A program made the position numbers and the translations under genes. The notes beneath the pieces were generated by a model, which was not told the origin of the DNA, ran no database searches, and saw nothing but the letters and a program-made list of their open reading frames with translations. Below, piece after piece: positions 49,987 through 59,141 of a stretch of 64,000 nt of DNA; position 1 is the stretch's first letter; every line of letters starts with the position of its first letter. Source of the DNA: an uncultured Bacteroidales bacterium (lineage in GTDB: Bacteria > Bacteroidota > Bacteroidia > Bacteroidales > Bacteroidaceae); the NCBI GenBank assembly GCA_902771725.1, contig CACXXT010000004.1, positions 1 through 64,000 of the forward strand, read 5' to 3'.

Positions 49987-52899
49987 ATGCCAATAAGAAT
50001 CAATAAAGTCACCAAGGAATGCAGCGTCGGTCTCCAGACCCTCGTTGATTTCCTTAATAAGAAAGGATTCCACGACGTGGAAGCCAATCCCAATGCCAGC
50101 CTGACGGACGAGCAGTACGCCATCGCTCTGGCTGAGTTCAAGAAGGGACAGAGCCCCCGCCCCCTGACACCTCCTGTTGCTGCACGCAAGCCCAAGGAGA
50201 AGAAGGAGACCATCGTCCTCACAGAAGATGGTGAAGCTATGCGCCTGACCGAGGTGAAGAAGCCCAAAATCGTGGGGCACATCGATCTCGAGGGCAAGTC
50301 CAAGGCCGCTCCAGCACCCGCCCCGGCTCCAGCTCCCAAAGCCGAACCGAAGGCAGAACCGAAGGCTGCCAGTGAACCCGCACCCGTGGCTAAGCCCGAG
50401 GTGAAGGCCGAACCGAAGCCTGAAGTGAAGGTTGAACCGAAGGCTGAACCCGTCGTCGAAACTCCGGCTCCCCAGGAAACACAGCCCGTAGCCGCAGCAG
50501 AGCAGAAGCCTGCTGAAGAGGCTCAGCCCCAGAGCAGTTCCGTTCAGGAAGCCCCTGAGCAGGACAATATCCCCGAAGCCGATGAGGCTCCTCGCCATGA
50601 GAAGAAAAAGAAGAAGGGTGGGGTAGAACTGGAAGAGGTGGACGGCGTCTACCGCGTGAAGACCTCTGCCGAACCTGTGCTGAACCTGCAAATCAAGGGA
50701 CACATCGACCTCGATTCCCTCAATCAGAGCACCCGTCCGCCGCGTGGTAAGAAACGCAAGAAGGGTGGCAATGCCAACGGCTCTGCCGAAGGCGGCAAGG
50801 GGAAGAAGAAAGGCGAGCGCGTAGACATCAAGGCAGAAGCTGCCAAGCAGCAGAACCAGGGTGGAGGCCAGCAGTCCAAGAAGAACAAGGGCGGCAACCA
50901 GCAGTCCCTGCAGCAGAACCAGCCTGCCAAGGGCGAAGGCAAGCGCCGCAAGAAGAACCAGCCCAAGGAGCCCGTCATCATCGTCGAGCAGAGCGAAGAG
51001 GAAGTCGCCAAGCAGGTCCGCGAGACCCTGGCACGACTCACCGCCGGCAAGAACAAGACGCTGGGCAAGGGTGCCAAGTATCGTCGTGAGAAACGCGAGA
51101 ACATCCGTGCCGGAATGGAGGCCGAGATGGAACTCCAGGAACAGGAGTCCAAGATCCTGAAGCTGACCGAGTTCGTCACCGCCAACGAGTTGGCTTCGAT
51201 GATGAACGTTCCCGTCACCCAGGTCATCGGCACCTGCATGAGCCTCGGCGTCATGGTCAGCATCAACCAGCGCATGGACAAGGAGACCATCGACCTCGTG
51301 GCCGATGAGTTCGGATTCCAGACGGAGTACGTCAGTGCCGACGTCAGCGAAGCCGTGCACGAGGAAGCCGACGACGAGGCAGACCTCGTTCCCCGCGCTC
51401 CGATTGTCACCGTCATGGGTCATGTCGACCACGGTAAGACCTCGCTCCTCGACTACATCCGCAAGACCAATGTCATCGCCGGCGAGGCTGGTGGCATCAC
51501 CCAGCACATCGGTGCCTATAACGTCCGCCTCGAGGATGGGCGTCACATCACCTTCCTCGACACCCCCGGTCACGAGGCCTTCACCGCTATGCGTGCCCGT
51601 GGTGCTCAGGTCACCGACGTCGCCATCATCATTATCGCTGCCGACGACGACATCATGCCGCAGACCAAGGAAGCCATCAACCACGCCGTCGCTGCCGGAG
51701 TGCCCATTGTTTTCGCTATCAACAAGATAGACAAGCCTGCTGCCAACCCCGAGAAGATTAAGGAGCACCTCGCTCAGATGAACTTCCTCGTCGAGGACTG
51801 GGGCGGTAAGTACCAGAGTCAGGACATCAGTGCCAAGAAAGGTATGGGCGTGCCCGAACTCATGGAGAAGGTGTTGCTCGAAGCCGAGATGCTCGACCTC
51901 AAGGCAAACCCCAACCGCAAGGCTACGGGCTCCATCATCGAGTCCTCGCTGGACAAGGGACGTGGCTACGTCGCCACCGTGCTCTGCTCCAACGGCACCC
52001 TCCACGTGGGCGACATCCTGCTCGCCGGTACCAACTACGGACGCATCAAGGCCATGTTCAACGAGCGCGGCCAGCGCATCAAGGAAATCGGTCCGGCTGA
52101 GGCTGCCACCGTGCTCGGACTCAATGGCGCTCCCCAGGCAGGCGACACCTTCCACGTCATGGACACCGACCAGGAAGCCCGCGAGATTGCCAGCAAGCGC
52201 GAGCAGCTCCAGCGTGAGCAGGGCATTCGCACCCAGCACCACCTGACGCTCGACGAGATCGGCCGGCGCATCGAACAAGGTGGCTTCCAGGAACTCAACG
52301 TCATCGTCAAGGGCGACGTCGACGGTTCCATCGAGGCCCTCAGCGACGCCCTCATCAAGCTCTCCACCGAGAAGATTGCCGTCAACGTCATCCACAAGGC
52401 GGTGGGTCAGATCTCCGAGAACGACGTCTCGCTGGCTGCTGCCTCCGACGCCGTCATCGTTGCCTTCCAGGTGCGTCCCTCAGCCCAGGCCCGCAAGGCT
52501 GCCGAGCAGCAGGGCGTGGAAATCCGCACCTACAGCATCATCTACGATGCCATCGAGGAAGTCAAGGAGGCCATGGAAGGCATGCTCGCTCCCGAGCTCA
52601 AGGAGGAAGTCACCGCCCAGCTCGAGGTGCGCCAGGTATTCCATATCTCCAAGGTCGGTACTGTTGCCGGTGCCTACGTCCTCGACGGCAAGGTCAGCCG
52701 CTCCAACAAGGCACGCGTCATCCGCGACGGTATCGTCATCCACACCGGTCAGATTGATGCCCTCAAGCGCTTCAAGGACGATGTCAAGGAAGTTTCCACC
52801 AACTTCGAGTGTGGTATCTCCCTCGTCAACTACAGCGACATCCGCGAGGGCGACACCATCGAGACCTTCCAGGAGATTGAAGTCAAGGCGAAACTGTAA
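49987..52899 (+). CDS. infB: Translation initiation factor IF-2
   Basis: This 970-residue GTPase brings initiator tRNA to the 30S subunit. An IF2_N domain (about 1-55) is followed by a long linker to about residue 400, rich in Lys, Glu, Ala, Pro and Gln, with repeats such as EPKAEPKAA. The G domain starts with '[16 protein letters not shown]' (G1 near 478-485), then 'DTPGHEAF' and 'NKIDKP'. Domains II to IV follow. Translation of the linker comes from GC-rich repeats, which explains the many spurious frames on the other strand. Confidence 0.97.
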   Translation: MPIRINKVTKECSVGLQTLVDFLNKKGFHDVEANPNASLTDEQYAIALAEFKKGQSPRPLTPPVAARKPKEKKETIVLTEDGEAMRLTEVKKPKIVGHIDLEGKSKAAPAPAPAPAPKAEPKAEPKAASEPAPVAKPEVKAEPKPEVKVEPKAEPVVETPAPQETQPVAAAEQKPAEEAQPQSSSVQEAPEQDNIPEADEAPRHEKKKKKGGVELEEVDGVYRVKTSAEPVLNLQIKGHIDLDSLNQSTRPPRGKKRKKGGNANGSAEGGKGKKKGERVDIKAEAAKQQNQGGGQQSKKNKGGNQQSLQQNQPAKGEGKRRKKNQPKEPVIIVEQSEEEVAKQVRETLARLTAGKNKTLGKGAKYRREKRENIRAGMEAEMELQEQESKILKLTEFVTANELASMMNVPVTQVIGTCMSLGVMVSINQRMDKETIDLVADEFGFQTEYVSADVSEAVHEEADDEADLVPRAPIVTVMGHVDHGKTSLLDYIRKTNVIAGEAGGITQHIGAYNVRLEDGRHITFLDTPGHEAFTAMRARGAQVTDVAIIIIAADDDIMPQTKEAINHAVAAGVPIVFAINKIDKPAANPEKIKEHLAQMNFLVEDWGGKYQSQDISAKKGMGVPELMEKVLLEAEMLDLKANPNRKATGSIIESSLDKGRGYVATVLCSNGTLHVGDILLAGTNYGRIKAMFNERGQRIKEIGPAEAATVLGLNGAPQAGDTFHVMDTDQEAREIASKREQLQREQGIRTQHHLTLDEIGRRIEQGGFQELNVIVKGDVDGSIEALSDALIKLSTEKIAVNVIHKAVGQISENDVSLAAASDAVIVAFQVRPSAQARKAAEQQGVEIRTYSIIYDAIEEVKEAMEGMLAPELKEEVTAQLEVRQVFHISKVGTVAGAYVLDGKVSRSNKARVIRDGIVIHTGQIDALKRFKDDVKEVSTNFECGISLVNYSDIREGDTIETFQEIEVKAKL

Positions 52900-52904
52900 A
52901 TACA

Positions 52905-53390
52905 ATGAACGGTTTCGATATCCTCTTCATCATCCTCCTCGCCATCGGAGCATGGCGAGGGTGGAGCAACGGTTTGCTGAAGGAAGTGCTGGGGCTCGTC
53001 GGAGTCTTCGCCGGCTTGTATGTCGCCTACAAACTCTATGAGCAGGTGGGGTGCCAGCTGGCACCACACATCGGCACCTCCCCCAGTGTGGCCAGCATCA
53101 TCGCCTTTGCCCTCATCTGGATGGGCGTACCCATCCTGCTCGGACTCCTCGGTTCCCTGCTGACGAAAGTCCTGGAGTGGGCTGGGCTCGACGGATTGAA
53201 CAACCTCGGCGGCGTCCTCGTCAGCCTCGTCAAGTACGGGCTCATCCTCGGTGCCTTCGCCAATGTCCTCTCCATCACCCACCTCGTACCCGAGGAGACC
53301 CAGCAGCAATCCGTACTCTTCGGACCTCTGAAGCAGACTACCTCCATCGCCTTCGACCTCGCCAAGAGCCAGTGGAAAGAAGCCAAATAG
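52905..53390 (+). CDS. cvpA: CvpA family membrane protein
   Basis: This 161-residue protein has four hydrophobic helices with the family start 'FDILFIILLAIGAWRGWSNGLLKEV', the loop 'GLYVAYKLYEQV' and 'GLDGLNNLGGVLVSLVKYGL'. CvpA proteins affect envelope processes and colicin production in E. coli; the biochemical role is unknown. It begins five bases after infB and is the last gene before a terminator. Confidence 0.88.
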   Translation: MNGFDILFIILLAIGAWRGWSNGLLKEVLGLVGVFAGLYVAYKLYEQVGCQLAPHIGTSPSVASIIAFALIWMGVPILLGLLGSLLTKVLEWAGLDGLNNLGGVLVSLVKYGLILGAFANVLSITHLVPEETQQQSVLFGPLKQTTSIAFDLAKSQWKEAK

Positions 53391-53424
53391 CACCCTGGCG
53401 ACATTATAATTGACTCGAAAACAG

Positions 53425-53471
53425 ATTTCTCACAAGTTTGTGTCTTGCAAATTTGTGAGAATTTGTTTTTG
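53425..53471 (+). terminator. Rho-independent terminator of the rimP-cvpA operon
   Basis: ATTTCTCACAAGTTTG (53425-53440) pairs with CAAATTTGTGAGAAT (53448-53462), a 15-bp stem with one G-U pair, a 7-base loop, then TTGTTTTTG. This is the best terminator in the window. Confidence 0.88.
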
Positions 53472-53556
53472 TGCAAAATTTCATTTATTCAGGTCTTAGG
53501 ATTCAAAATACTGCGCCTCCCTGCTGTCGGAAATGATAATTGATGTGAAAAAGAGA

Positions 53557-53584
53557 TTGTTCTCAGATATTTTATGTATCTTTG
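53557..53584 (+). promoter_or_regulatory. Promoter of the suf operon
   Basis: TTG (53557-53559) and TATCTTTG (53577-53584) are 17 bp apart. The -7 context TGTATCTTTGCCGCCGAAAA is nearly identical to that at 5581 (TGTATCTTTGCAGCCGAAAA). Confidence 0.65.
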
Positions 53585-53600
53585 CCGCCGAAAAGCGAAA

Positions 53601-55103
53601 ATGAGAATGATTAACAACGACGATATAGAGCAGCGGACGGCAGCGCAGGAGGCGGAAGAGTCGAATGCGTATGTGCGTTCCGTGGTGGACAAGACCTACG
53701 AGTACGGCTTCACGACAGACGTGGAGACGGAGGTCATCGACCGCGGACTGACGGAGGATACCGTGCGCCTGATCTCGCAGAAAAAAGGCGAGCCGGACTG
53801 GCTGCTGGAATTCCGCCTGAAGTCGTTCCGCTACTGGCAGACGCAGGAGCAACCCACGTGGGGGCATCTGCAACTGCCGGATATTGACTACCAGGCCATC
53901 TCCTACTACGCCGACCCGACGGCGAAGAAAAAGAGTGGTCCTAAGAGCTTGGAAGAGATAGACCCCGAGCTGATGAAGACGTTCGACAAGCTGGGCATCC
54001 CCTTGGAGGAACGTCTGGCGCTGAGCGGTACGGCAGTGGATGCCGTGATGGACTCGGTCAGCGTGAAGACCACGTTCCGCGAGAAACTGGCGGAGCAGGG
54101 CATCATCTTCTGCTCCATCAGCGAAGCCGTGCGGCAGCACCCGGAGCTGGTGCGCAAGTACCTGGGTTCCGTGGTTCCCTACCGCGACAACTTCTTCGCG
54201 GCCCTGAACTCGGCGGTGTTCTCCGACGGCTCGTTCGTCTATATCCCCAAGGGAGTCCGCTGCCCCATGGAACTGAGCACCTATTTCCGCATCAACGCCC
54301 AGGGCACGGGTCAGTTCGAGCGCACGCTCATCGTCTGCGACGAGGATGCCTACGTCAGCTACCTCGAAGGCTGCACGGCACCCATGCGCGACGAGAACCA
54401 GCTGCACGCCGCCATCGTGGAGATCGTGGTGGAGGCGCGGGCCGAAGTGAAGTACTCGACGGTGCAGAACTGGTACCCCGGCGACAAGGACGGACGGGGA
54501 GGTGTGCTGAACCTGGTGACGAAGCGCGGACTGCTGCGCGGACAGGACAGCAAGCTCTCGTGGACGCAGGTGGAGACGGGAAGTGCCATCACCTGGAAAT
54601 ATCCCTCCTGTGTGCTGGCGGGCGAAGGCTCGCAGGCCGAGTTCTACAGCGTGGCTGTCACCAACAACCACCAGCAGGCCGACACGGGCACGAAGATGAT
54701 TCATCTGGCACCTCGCACGCGCTCGACCATCATCAGCAAGGGCATCAGTGCCGGGCACTCGCAGAACTCCTACCGCGGACTGGTCCGCGTGGCTGCCAAG
54801 GCCGAGGGGGCGCGCAACTACAGCTCGTGCGACAGTCTGCTGCTGAGCTCCACCTGCGGTGCCCACACCTTCCCCTACATGGACGTGGAGAACCCCACGG
54901 CGGTGGTGGAGCACGAGGCCACGACGTCGAAGATCAGCGAAGACCAACTCTTCTACTGCCAGCAGCGCGGTATTCCGCAGGAAGAGGCCGTGGGACTCAT
55001 CGTCAACGGCTACGCCAAGGACGTGCTGCAGAAACTCCCGATGGAGTTCGCCGTGGAAGCCCAGAAGCTCCTCAGCGTCTCGCTCGAGGGGACGGTGGGG
55101 TAG
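53601..55103 (+). CDS. sufB: Fe-S cluster assembly protein SufB
   Basis: This 500-residue scaffold protein of the SUF system shows '[10 protein letters not shown]', '[16 protein letters not shown]', '[10 protein letters not shown]', '[20 protein letters not shown]' and '[22 protein letters not shown]', the beta-helix core. The C-terminal cysteine of the 'YSSCDSLLL' motif is conserved. The ATG at 53601 is chosen, 16 bp after the -7 element; an in-frame ATG at 53574 lies within the promoter. Confidence 0.95.
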   Translation: MRMINNDDIEQRTAAQEAEESNAYVRSVVDKTYEYGFTTDVETEVIDRGLTEDTVRLISQKKGEPDWLLEFRLKSFRYWQTQEQPTWGHLQLPDIDYQAISYYADPTAKKKSGPKSLEEIDPELMKTFDKLGIPLEERLALSGTAVDAVMDSVSVKTTFREKLAEQGIIFCSISEAVRQHPELVRKYLGSVVPYRDNFFAALNSAVFSDGSFVYIPKGVRCPMELSTYFRINAQGTGQFERTLIVCDEDAYVSYLEGCTAPMRDENQLHAAIVEIVVEARAEVKYSTVQNWYPGDKDGRGGVLNLVTKRGLLRGQDSKLSWTQVETGSAITWKYPSCVLAGEGSQAEFYSVAVTNNHQQADTGTKMIHLAPRTRSTIISKGISAGHSQNSYRGLVRVAAKAEGARNYSSCDSLLLSSTCGAHTFPYMDVENPTAVVEHEATTSKISEDQLFYCQQRGIPQEEAVGLIVNGYAKDVLQKLPMEFAVEAQKLLSVSLEGTVG

Positions 55104-55104
55104 A

Positions 55105-55187
55105 GCTAGAAAATCTAGAGTATCTAGAAAATCTAGAGCATCTAGAAAATCTAGAGAATCTAGAGCATCTAGAAGACCTAGAAACAC
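55105..55187 (+). repeat. CTAGA tandem repeat between sufB and sufC
   Basis: TCTAGAAAA, TCTAGAGTA, TCTAGAGCA and TCTAGAGAA units of about 9-10 bp alternate eight times in the 115-bp spacer. Each CTAG is palindromic. They end at CCTAGAAAC. Confidence 0.9.
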
Positions 55188-55218
55188 CTCGGAAAACAGA
55201 ACCAGAAACTAAGGAATT

Positions 55219-55962
55219 ATGTTAGAGATAAAGAACTTGCACGCCACGGTGGGTGGCAAAGAAATACTCAAGGGCATTGACCTCACAATCAAGCCTGGTG
55301 AGATTCATGCGCTGATGGGTCAGAACGGAGCTGGCAAGAGCACGCTGTCGAATGTGCTCGTGGGGCATCCTGCCTACACGGTCACCGAGGGCAGCGTCCT
55401 CTTCAACGGCAAAGACCTGCTGGCAATGTCGCCCGACGAGCGTTCCCACGAGGGGTTGTTCCTCTCGTTCCAGCAGCCGGTGGAGATTCCCGGCGTGTCG
55501 ATGGTGAACTTCATGCGCGCAGCCCTCAACGCCAAGCGCAAGTACCAGGGCCAGGAACCGCTGGATGCCACGGCGTTCCTGAAGCTCATGCGCGAGCGCC
55601 GCAAGATTGTGGAGCTGGACGGCAAGCTGGCCAACCGCTCGGTCAACGAAGGCTTCAGCGGCGGCGAGAAGAAGCGCAACGAAATCTTCCAGATGGCCAT
55701 GCTGGAGCCCACCATGTGCATCCTCGACGAGACGGACTCCGGGCTGGACGTGGATGCACTGCGCATCGTGGCCGAAGGCTTCAACAAACTGCGCACGCCG
55801 GAGACGGCAGCCATCGTCATCACCCACTACCAGCGTCTGCTGGACTACCTCAAGCCGGACTTCGTGCACGTCCTGCTCGGCGGTCGCATCGTCAAGACGG
55901 GAGGTCCGGAACTGGCGATGGAGATCGAGCAGCGCGGATTCGACTGGATAAAGAATGAATAG
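55219..55962 (+). CDS. sufC: Fe-S cluster assembly ATPase SufC
   Basis: This 247-residue ABC ATPase drives the SufBCD scaffold. Walker A is 'GQNGAGKSTL' (near residue 36), the Q-loop 'LSFQQPVEIPGV', the signature 'FSGGEKKRNEIFQM' and Walker B 'CILDETDSGLDVDAL'. Length is normal. It overlaps sufD by eight bases. Confidence 0.97.
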   Translation: MLEIKNLHATVGGKEILKGIDLTIKPGEIHALMGQNGAGKSTLSNVLVGHPAYTVTEGSVLFNGKDLLAMSPDERSHEGLFLSFQQPVEIPGVSMVNFMRAALNAKRKYQGQEPLDATAFLKLMRERRKIVELDGKLANRSVNEGFSGGEKKRNEIFQMAMLEPTMCILDETDSGLDVDALRIVAEGFNKLRTPETAAIVITHYQRLLDYLKPDFVHVLLGGRIVKTGGPELAMEIEQRGFDWIKNE

Positions 55963-57376
55963 GGAGCAATCATCTTCTAAGTACTATCGTCCTATGCAGA
56001 ATAGCCAAGCAGCAAAAGTCACTGCTCCCTCCCAGGCCGGGAGGGCTGGGGGAGAGTCGCAGTACCTTGACCTCTTCCGCTCGGAACGCGCACTGATAGA
56101 TGCCCACTCCCTGCCCGAGTTGAATGCCCTTCGCGACGAAGCGGCGGCAACGTTCGAGCGTCTGGGATTCCCCACGAGGAAGGTGGAGCGCTATCGCTAC
56201 ACGGACGTGGCAGCAGCTTTTGCACCCAACTATGGGCTGAACCTCTCGCGTCTGCGCATTCCTGCCAATCCCTACGAGGCGTTTCGCTGCGACGTCCCCA
56301 ACCTCTCCACCTCTGTCTATTTTGTGGTCAACGACCAGCTCTACAAGGAGGCGCTGCCGAAGGCCAAGCTGCCCGAAGGCGTGGTTGTGGACTCTCAGCT
56401 GCGAAGTGCCAGACTGGATGGTCAACCCTCAACTCTCGCCCCTGACCCTATCACAGCCCTCAATGCCATGCTGGGGCAGGACGGACTCCTTATTTATATC
56501 CCCGCAGGCGTGCGCGTGGAACGCCCCATTCAGGTGGTGAACATCCTGCGCTCTGCCGTGCCTCTGATGGTGAACCGGCGTGTGCAGATCATTGCTGAGG
56601 CTGGTGCAGAGGTGCAGCTGCTCTTCTGCGACCATGCTGCCGACGACCAGGACTTTCTGGCTACACAGGTGGTGGACGTCCAGGTGGGCGAAGGAGCACA
56701 CGTGGAAATCTACGAACTGGAGGAGACCCATGCACGCTGCCGCAGGTTCTCGAACCTGACAGCCGACGTGGCGGCAGGAGGCCACCTGACCCACGCCACA
56801 CTGACGCTGACCTGCGGCATCACCCGCAACCAGACGGACGTCGTCCTCTCCGGCAAGGGAGCATCGGTGAACCTCTACGGCTGTGCCATCACCGACGGCC
56901 AGCAGCACGTTGACAACAACACCCTGATCGACCACCGTGCTCCAGGCTGCCAGAGCCGCGAACTGTACAAATACGTGGTGGACGAGCAGAGCACAGGTGC
57001 CTTTGCCGGTCGCGTACTCGTCCGCGAAGAGGCGCAGCAGACCGAGTCGCAGGAGACCAATGCCAACCTCGTCTGCACCCCAGAGGCACGGATGTACACG
57101 CAGCCGATGCTGGAAATCTATGCCGACGACGTACAGTGCAGCCACGGCAGCACCGTGGGACAGCTGAACGACGACGCTCTCTTCTACATGCGCCAGCGAG
57201 GCATCAGCGAGGCCGAAGCCCGACTGCTGCTGAAGCAGGCTTTCGCCAGCGAGGTCATCAACCAGATTGCCCTCGTTCCCCTGCGCGACCGCCTACACTA
57301 CCTCATCGACAAGCGCTTCCGTGGCGAACTCAGCCACTGCACCAGCTGCAGGATGTGTGGGAAGGGAAAGATATAA
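55955..57376 (+). CDS. sufD: Fe-S cluster assembly protein SufD
   Basis: This 473-residue partner of SufB has the family's 'GLLIYIPAGVRVERPIQVVNIL', 'RRVQIIAEAGAEVQLL', 'VNLYGCAITDGQQHVDNNTLIDH', and 'CSHGSTVGQLNDDALFYMRQRGI' with the conserved cysteine and histidine. It ends with an unusual Cys-rich tail, 'CTSCRMCGKGKI'. Residues 23-36 ('VTAPSQAGRAGGES') are coded by a GC-rich hairpin repeat and look inserted. SufS, which commonly follows sufD in this phylum, is not next: ybeY is. Confidence 0.93.
   Translation: MNREQSSSKYYRPMQNSQAAKVTAPSQAGRAGGESQYLDLFRSERALIDAHSLPELNALRDEAAATFERLGFPTRKVERYRYTDVAAAFAPNYGLNLSRLRIPANPYEAFRCDVPNLSTSVYFVVNDQLYKEALPKAKLPEGVVVDSQLRSARLDGQPSTLAPDPITALNAMLGQDGLLIYIPAGVRVERPIQVVNILRSAVPLMVNRRVQIIAEAGAEVQLLFCDHAADDQDFLATQVVDVQVGEGAHVEIYELEETHARCRRFSNLTADVAAGGHLTHATLTLTCGITRNQTDVVLSGKGASVNLYGCAITDGQQHVDNNTLIDHRAPGCQSRELYKYVVDEQSTGAFAGRVLVREEAQQTESQETNANLVCTPEARMYTQPMLEIYADDVQCSHGSTVGQLNDDALFYMRQRGISEAEARLLLKQAFASEVINQIALVPLRDRLHYLIDKRFRGELSHCTSCRMCGKGKI
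56025..56056. repeat. GC-rich hairpin repeat inside sufD
   Basis: CCCTCCC-AGGCC-GGGAGGG (56027-56045) followed by CTGGGGGAG. The arrangement, hairpin then G-rich tail, is that of the copy before sdhB. The sufD frame is preserved. Confidence 0.85.
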
Positions 57377-57412
57377 AATACGAAATATGAAATATAAAAT
57401 ATAAAGGGTAAA
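57374..57412 (+). repeat. AAATAT-type repeat before ybeY
   Basis: ATAAAATACGAAATATG is followed by AAATATAAAATATAAAG, four imperfect seven- to eight-base units in the 59-bp spacer. Confidence 0.7.
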
Positions 57413-57435
57413 TCATTAAATTCTTAAATAACACC

Positions 57436-57864
57436 GTGCTTTCGTTTCAGACCATAAACGTAGAGATGCCTGCCATCGACCAGAAGATGATTGTGGCGTG
57501 GGTGCAGGCGGTGGCTGCCAGCTACGGCCGCGTGGCAGGCGACATCAACTATGTGTTTGTCGATGACGAGGAGATCCTGCGCGTCAACCGCCAGTTCCTC
57601 GGTCATGACTACTACACGGACATCATCACCTTCGACAACGGCACTGCCGCTCCCGGAACCTCGCATACCCTCTGCGGCGACCTCTTCATCAGCCTGGACA
57701 CCGTACGCACGAATGCCGAAGGCCTCGGAGCCACCTACGAGCAGGAACTGCATCGAGTGATCATCCACGGGGTGCTGCACCTCTGCGGCCTCAATGACAA
57801 AGGTCCCGGTGAGCGCGAACAGATGGAGGCCGCCGAGAACCGCGCCCTCGCCCTCCTTTCCTGA
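57436..57864 (+). CDS. ybeY: Endoribonuclease YbeY (rRNA maturation factor)
   Basis: The 142-residue metalloenzyme takes part in 16S rRNA 3' processing. The metal site is 'VIIHGVLHLCGLNDKGPGE', where His-x3-His is kept; the third histidine of the proteobacterial HGxLHLxGYDH is replaced by an 'NDKGPGE' form that I know from other Bacteroidetes. Upstream 'VFVDDEEILRVNRQFLGHDYYTDIITFD' and 'GDLFISLDTVRTNA' are typical. GTG 57436 is taken as start, since no earlier ATG exists. Confidence 0.92.
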   Translation: MLSFQTINVEMPAIDQKMIVAWVQAVAASYGRVAGDINYVFVDDEEILRVNRQFLGHDYYTDIITFDNGTAAPGTSHTLCGDLFISLDTVRTNAEGLGATYEQELHRVIIHGVLHLCGLNDKGPGEREQMEAAENRALALLS

Positions 57865-57944
57865 TATAGTGTGCCCGGCGGTTCTCCCGTCGGGAATCCT
57901 AGAATACACGAACCCCCAATAACCCTTCAAAAAACAAAGCAAAA

Positions 57945-59042
57945 ATGAAGAAATTACTCTCTCTCGCTGCGCTGGCACTGATGCTGTGCGTGGCAGCCTG
58001 CCAAAATGGCGGCTACAAACTCACGGGAACCGTCAATGGTAGTCAGGACGGCGACACCGTAGTCCTCATCAACACGCAGAACGACACGCTGCAGACGGCT
58101 GTCATCAAAGGCGGCAAGTTCGTCATGGAAGGTGTGCAGGACACCGCACAGGTGTGCTACATCCTCTGGAAGTCCAACGAGAATCCCGACCAGATCATGG
58201 GCGCTGCCCTCGCTCTGGAGAACGGCAACATCACGCTGAAGCTGGACACTGCCGAGAACGTGCCTTCTGAGGTCAGCGGCACTCCCGCCAACGATGCCCT
58301 CTCCGCCCTCAACAAGAAGGAGCAGGCCATCAACGAAGAGGCCCGCACCATCTTCGCCGTGCTCGGCGATACCGCTGCCACGCAAGAGGCTCAGGCTGAA
58401 GCCCAGAAGCAGCTGGAAGGACTCCAGGAACGTGCCACCGAGCTCTACAAGCAGTTCGTGAAGGAAAACATCAAGAACATCGCCGGACAAACCTCTCTCG
58501 TTCAGTACTCCAGCCTCTTCGACGACGAGTTTGTCCTGGAGCAGCTGGCTGCCGTGCCCGAGAGCGCTATCAGAGGAGATTTGGCTACACTCAAGGAGAA
58601 CTACGACCTGAAGGCCGCTACGGCTGTGGGTCAGGACTTCAAGGATATCAAGGCTGCCACACCCGAGGGCGGAGAGCTCAGCGTCAGCGAGGTTGCTGCC
58701 AACGCCAAGGTGCTGCTCATTGACTTCTGGGCAAGCTGGTGCGGTCCCTGCCGCGCTGAGATGCCCAATGTGAAGGCTGCCTACGAGAAGTTCCATCCCC
58801 AGGGCTTTGAGATCATCGGCGTCAGCCTCGACAGCGATGGCGAAGCCTGGAAGAAGGCCATTGCCGACCTGGGCATGACTTGGCCGCAGATCAGCGACCT
58901 GCAGGGTTGGGATTGCGAAGGAGCCGGTACCTACGCCGTGCGTGCCATCCCCGCCACCGTGCTCATCAAGGACGGCAAGATTGTAGCTCGTGACCTGCGC
59001 GGCGACAAGCTGGCTGCGAAGGTCGAGGAACTGCTGAAATAA
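57945..59042 (+). CDS. Thioredoxin-like lipoprotein with DUF4369 domain
   Basis: This 365-residue protein has a lipoprotein signal (lipobox near 'VAAC', Cys19), a DUF4369 domain (about 24-115, 'KLTGTVNGSQDGDTVVLIN'), a helical linker, and a TlpA/ResA-type thioredoxin domain from about 230. The active site is WCGPC with Cys266 and Cys269, followed by 'AIPATVLI' with cis-proline. It probably maintains thiol-disulfide balance in the periplasm, for example in cytochrome c or surface protein maturation. Confidence 0.9.
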   Translation: MKKLLSLAALALMLCVAACQNGGYKLTGTVNGSQDGDTVVLINTQNDTLQTAVIKGGKFVMEGVQDTAQVCYILWKSNENPDQIMGAALALENGNITLKLDTAENVPSEVSGTPANDALSALNKKEQAINEEARTIFAVLGDTAATQEAQAEAQKQLEGLQERATELYKQFVKENIKNIAGQTSLVQYSSLFDDEFVLEQLAAVPESAIRGDLATLKENYDLKAATAVGQDFKDIKAATPEGGELSVSEVAANAKVLLIDFWASWCGPCRAEMPNVKAAYEKFHPQGFEIIGVSLDSDGEAWKKAIADLGMTWPQISDLQGWDCEGAGTYAVRAIPATVLIKDGKIVARDLRGDKLAAKVEELLK

Positions 59043-59052
59043 ACATAAGATC

Positions 59053-59135
59053 ACGGATTACACAGATTTCACGGTTCCATTTAGGATTTCCCAGCGTTTC
59101 GCAAGAAGAAGACCGTGTAATCTGCGTAATCCGTG
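59053..59135. repeat. Inverted repeat CACGGATTACACAGATT flanking a gene start
   Basis: Bases 59053-59075 and 59113-59135 are reverse complements at 21 of 23 positions, with a 37-base loop. The right arm reaches to six bases before the ATG at 59142. Related 'GATTACACAGATTTCACGG' sequences recur in many Bacteroidetes genomes. Confidence 0.85.
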
Positions 59136-59141
59136 CCTAAA

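Noticed and set aside
49855..52395. An 846-residue - strand frame opposite infB
   Set aside because: It mirrors the GC-rich third-position bias of infB, and reads as Leu/Gly/Val/Asp-rich nonsense without domains. Similar long antisense frames opposite ptpA, sdhA, mnmG and the DUF2723 gene were rejected for the same reason.
55105..55218. Leu/Glu repeat protein read through the CTAGA tract
   Set aside because: It is an out-of-frame continuation from sufB, without its own start; the repeat is intergenic.
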